From Pseudomonadota bacterium (GTDB taxonomy: Bacteria; Pseudomonadota; Alphaproteobacteria; Micropepsales; Micropepsaceae), in NCBI GenBank assembly GCA_025360685.1, contig JANYBR010000391.1, forward strand, positions 1 through 6,327: DNA of 6,327 nucleotides, in the 5' to 3' direction. The position numbers and the translations under genes were made by a program. The stretch's first letter is position 1. Every line of letters begins with the position of its first letter. Positions 5,641 through 6,327 of the stretch are shown here, in pieces. Under the pieces are notes generated by a model that worked only from the letters and a program-made list of their open reading frames with translations, did not search any database and was not told the origin of the DNA.

Positions 5641-6288
5641 TGTTGCCGCGCGCAGCGTCCTCTGCGCTTCGGAGCGAAAGCCGATGCGCGCATGCGTGCC
5701 GTCGCAGAACGGTTTGTTGGCAGAACCGCCGCAGCGGCAGAGGCGGCAATTCTGCGAGTAAAACACCGTGCGCCCGGTGCCGGAGCAGATTTCGAGATTG
5801 CCGAGGACTTCGAGCGGTCCGTCCGCAATCGGCGTGATATGCAGCCCACCTCTGCGATTCTCCAGCGGATCGGATGGAATCGTCGCCGGCTCACCGGTCG
5901 CAACGAACTCGGCCTTGCGGTGACTATTGTCGCAGAACGGCTTGTTGGCAGACTGTCCGCAGCGGCAGAGCGTGACGCGGAACATCGGCGGATGGCCAGC
6001 CAGCGCGATGGCCGCATGAACGGCATAGGGTCCGTTCTCGCGAATGCGCAGTTCGTTGACGGCAGGCGCGGTCTCCTGCGGGCCGCCATCGTGACGCTCA
6101 TAGGTGATCGCGCCCGAGGGGCAGGTGTGCGCGATCGCAACGGTTTGCGCCACCGGCACCGTCTCGGGGTGGAGCCAGGGTCCTTTGACTTTGGCGAGGA
6201 ACACGCTGGGAGCGCCAAGCACGCAGTGCCGCGAGTGAATGCAGCGTGTGGCGTCGAAGCGCAGGGTGATCTGTCTGGTGCGCGCCAC
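5623..6288 (-). CDS. Ferredoxin-like plus double CDGSH iron-sulfur protein (5' end uncertain)
   Basis: This 221-residue cytoplasmic protein has three apparent cluster-binding modules. Residues 9-65 look like a divergent mono-cluster ferredoxin (Fer4_19 type): CIHSRHC gives Cys16 and Cys22, and TCPSGAI gives Cys56. Two CDGSH modules follow; each normally binds a [2Fe-2S] cluster with three Cys and one His. The first, CRCGQSANKPFCDNSH (108-123), has Asn in place of the Gly of CDGSH; the second, CRCGGSANKPFCDGTH (186-199 core, Cys184 before it), is canonical. Redox or electron-transfer work is likely, but partners are unknown. GTG at 6288 is the first in-window start, yet no ribosome site precedes it and the frame is open to the window edge (LPAAAAPASDDPN upstream), so the true start may lie outside. 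The stop overlaps the DUF1028 start as ATGA, so the two are one operon. Confidence 0.88.
   Translation of the reverse strand: MARTRQITLRFDATRCIHSRHCVLGAPSVFLAKVKGPWLHPETVPVAQTVAIAHTCPSGAITYERHDGGPQETAPAVNELRIRENGPYAVHAAIALAGHPPMFRVTLCRCGQSANKPFCDNSHRKAEFVATGEPATIPSDPLENRRGGLHITPIADGPLEVLGNLEICSGTGRTVFYSQNCRLCRCGGSANKPFCDGTHARIGFRSEAQRTLRAATKDMSP
5701..5742. repeat. Direct repeat copy 1, encoding the second CDGSH motif
   Basis: These 42 bases match 5929-5970 at 37 of 42 positions, starting GTCGCAGAACGG and ending CCGCAGCGGCAGAG in both. On the minus strand they encode the CRCGGSANKPFCD part of the second CDGSH domain. The repeat is inside the gene and reflects the duplicated domain, with identical codons over most of its length. 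Confidence 0.85.
5929..5970. repeat. Direct repeat copy 2, encoding the first CDGSH motif
   Basis: This is the partner of the copy at 5701-5742, 228 bases away. The five differences are one silent-looking T/C at position 13 and a cluster at positions 25-28, in the codons for Gly-Gln versus Gly-Gly before Ser. On the minus strand it encodes the CRCGQSANKPFCD part of the first CDGSH domain. Confidence 0.85.
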
Positions 6289-6327
6289 GTTTGGATCGTC
6301 GCTTGCCGGCGCGGCCGCCGCTGGCAG

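Noticed and set aside
5087..5761. 224-codon plus-strand open frame opposite the DUF1028 gene
   Set aside because: It is a shadow of the DUF1028 and CDGSH coding sequences on the other strand, which carry clear family signatures. The HHHHRRR run is an artefact of the frame.

Overview
The window is GC-rich, gene-dense chromosomal DNA with no RNA gene, mobile element, CRISPR array or phage signature that I can see. High-GC codon use, ATGA stop/start overlaps, occasional TTG or GTG starts and the families present (tandem PilZ, DUF805, DUF2147, DUF1028, ferredoxin-CDGSH fusion) fit an alphaproteobacterium. That assignment is an inference from style, not from a marker gene.

Layout, left to right. 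A small orphan gene for a putative membrane protein (68-487, +) converges on a two-gene minus-strand unit. That unit is a tandem-PilZ protein (1091-1711) followed 7 bases later by a DUF805 integral membrane protein (520-1083). A divergent intergenic region of about 260 bases (1712-1973) separates it from a plus-strand pair. The pair is a secreted penicillin-acylase-family N-terminal-nucleophile (Ntn) hydrolase (1974-4439), joined by an ATGA overlap to a small secreted DUF2147 protein (4436-4900). Six bases beyond that pair, a second minus-strand unit ends. It consists of a ferredoxin-like plus double CDGSH iron-sulfur protein (5623-6288, possibly starting beyond the right edge), coupled by another ATGA overlap to a DUF1028 Ntn-fold protein (4907-5626).

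How the genes may work together. The acylase has the complete visible active-site set of its family: Ser beta1 after Gly, His beta23 and Asn beta241. The His at beta23 is the state seen in cephalosporin and acyl-homoserine-lactone acylases rather than penicillin G acylase, so it probably cleaves an acyl amide in the periplasm; its substrate cannot be read from sequence. The DUF2147 partner is also exported and is probably co-translated with it. The PilZ protein keeps cyclic-di-GMP-binding signatures in both of its domains and may pass that signal to the envelope. The CDGSH/DUF1028 pair looks cytoplasmic.

No single previously unknown system stands out. The points most worth a second look are the two tightly coupled gene pairs, the presence of two unrelated Ntn-fold hydrolases back to back, the near-identical DNA repeat encoding the two CDGSH motifs, and start-codon corrections for four genes.
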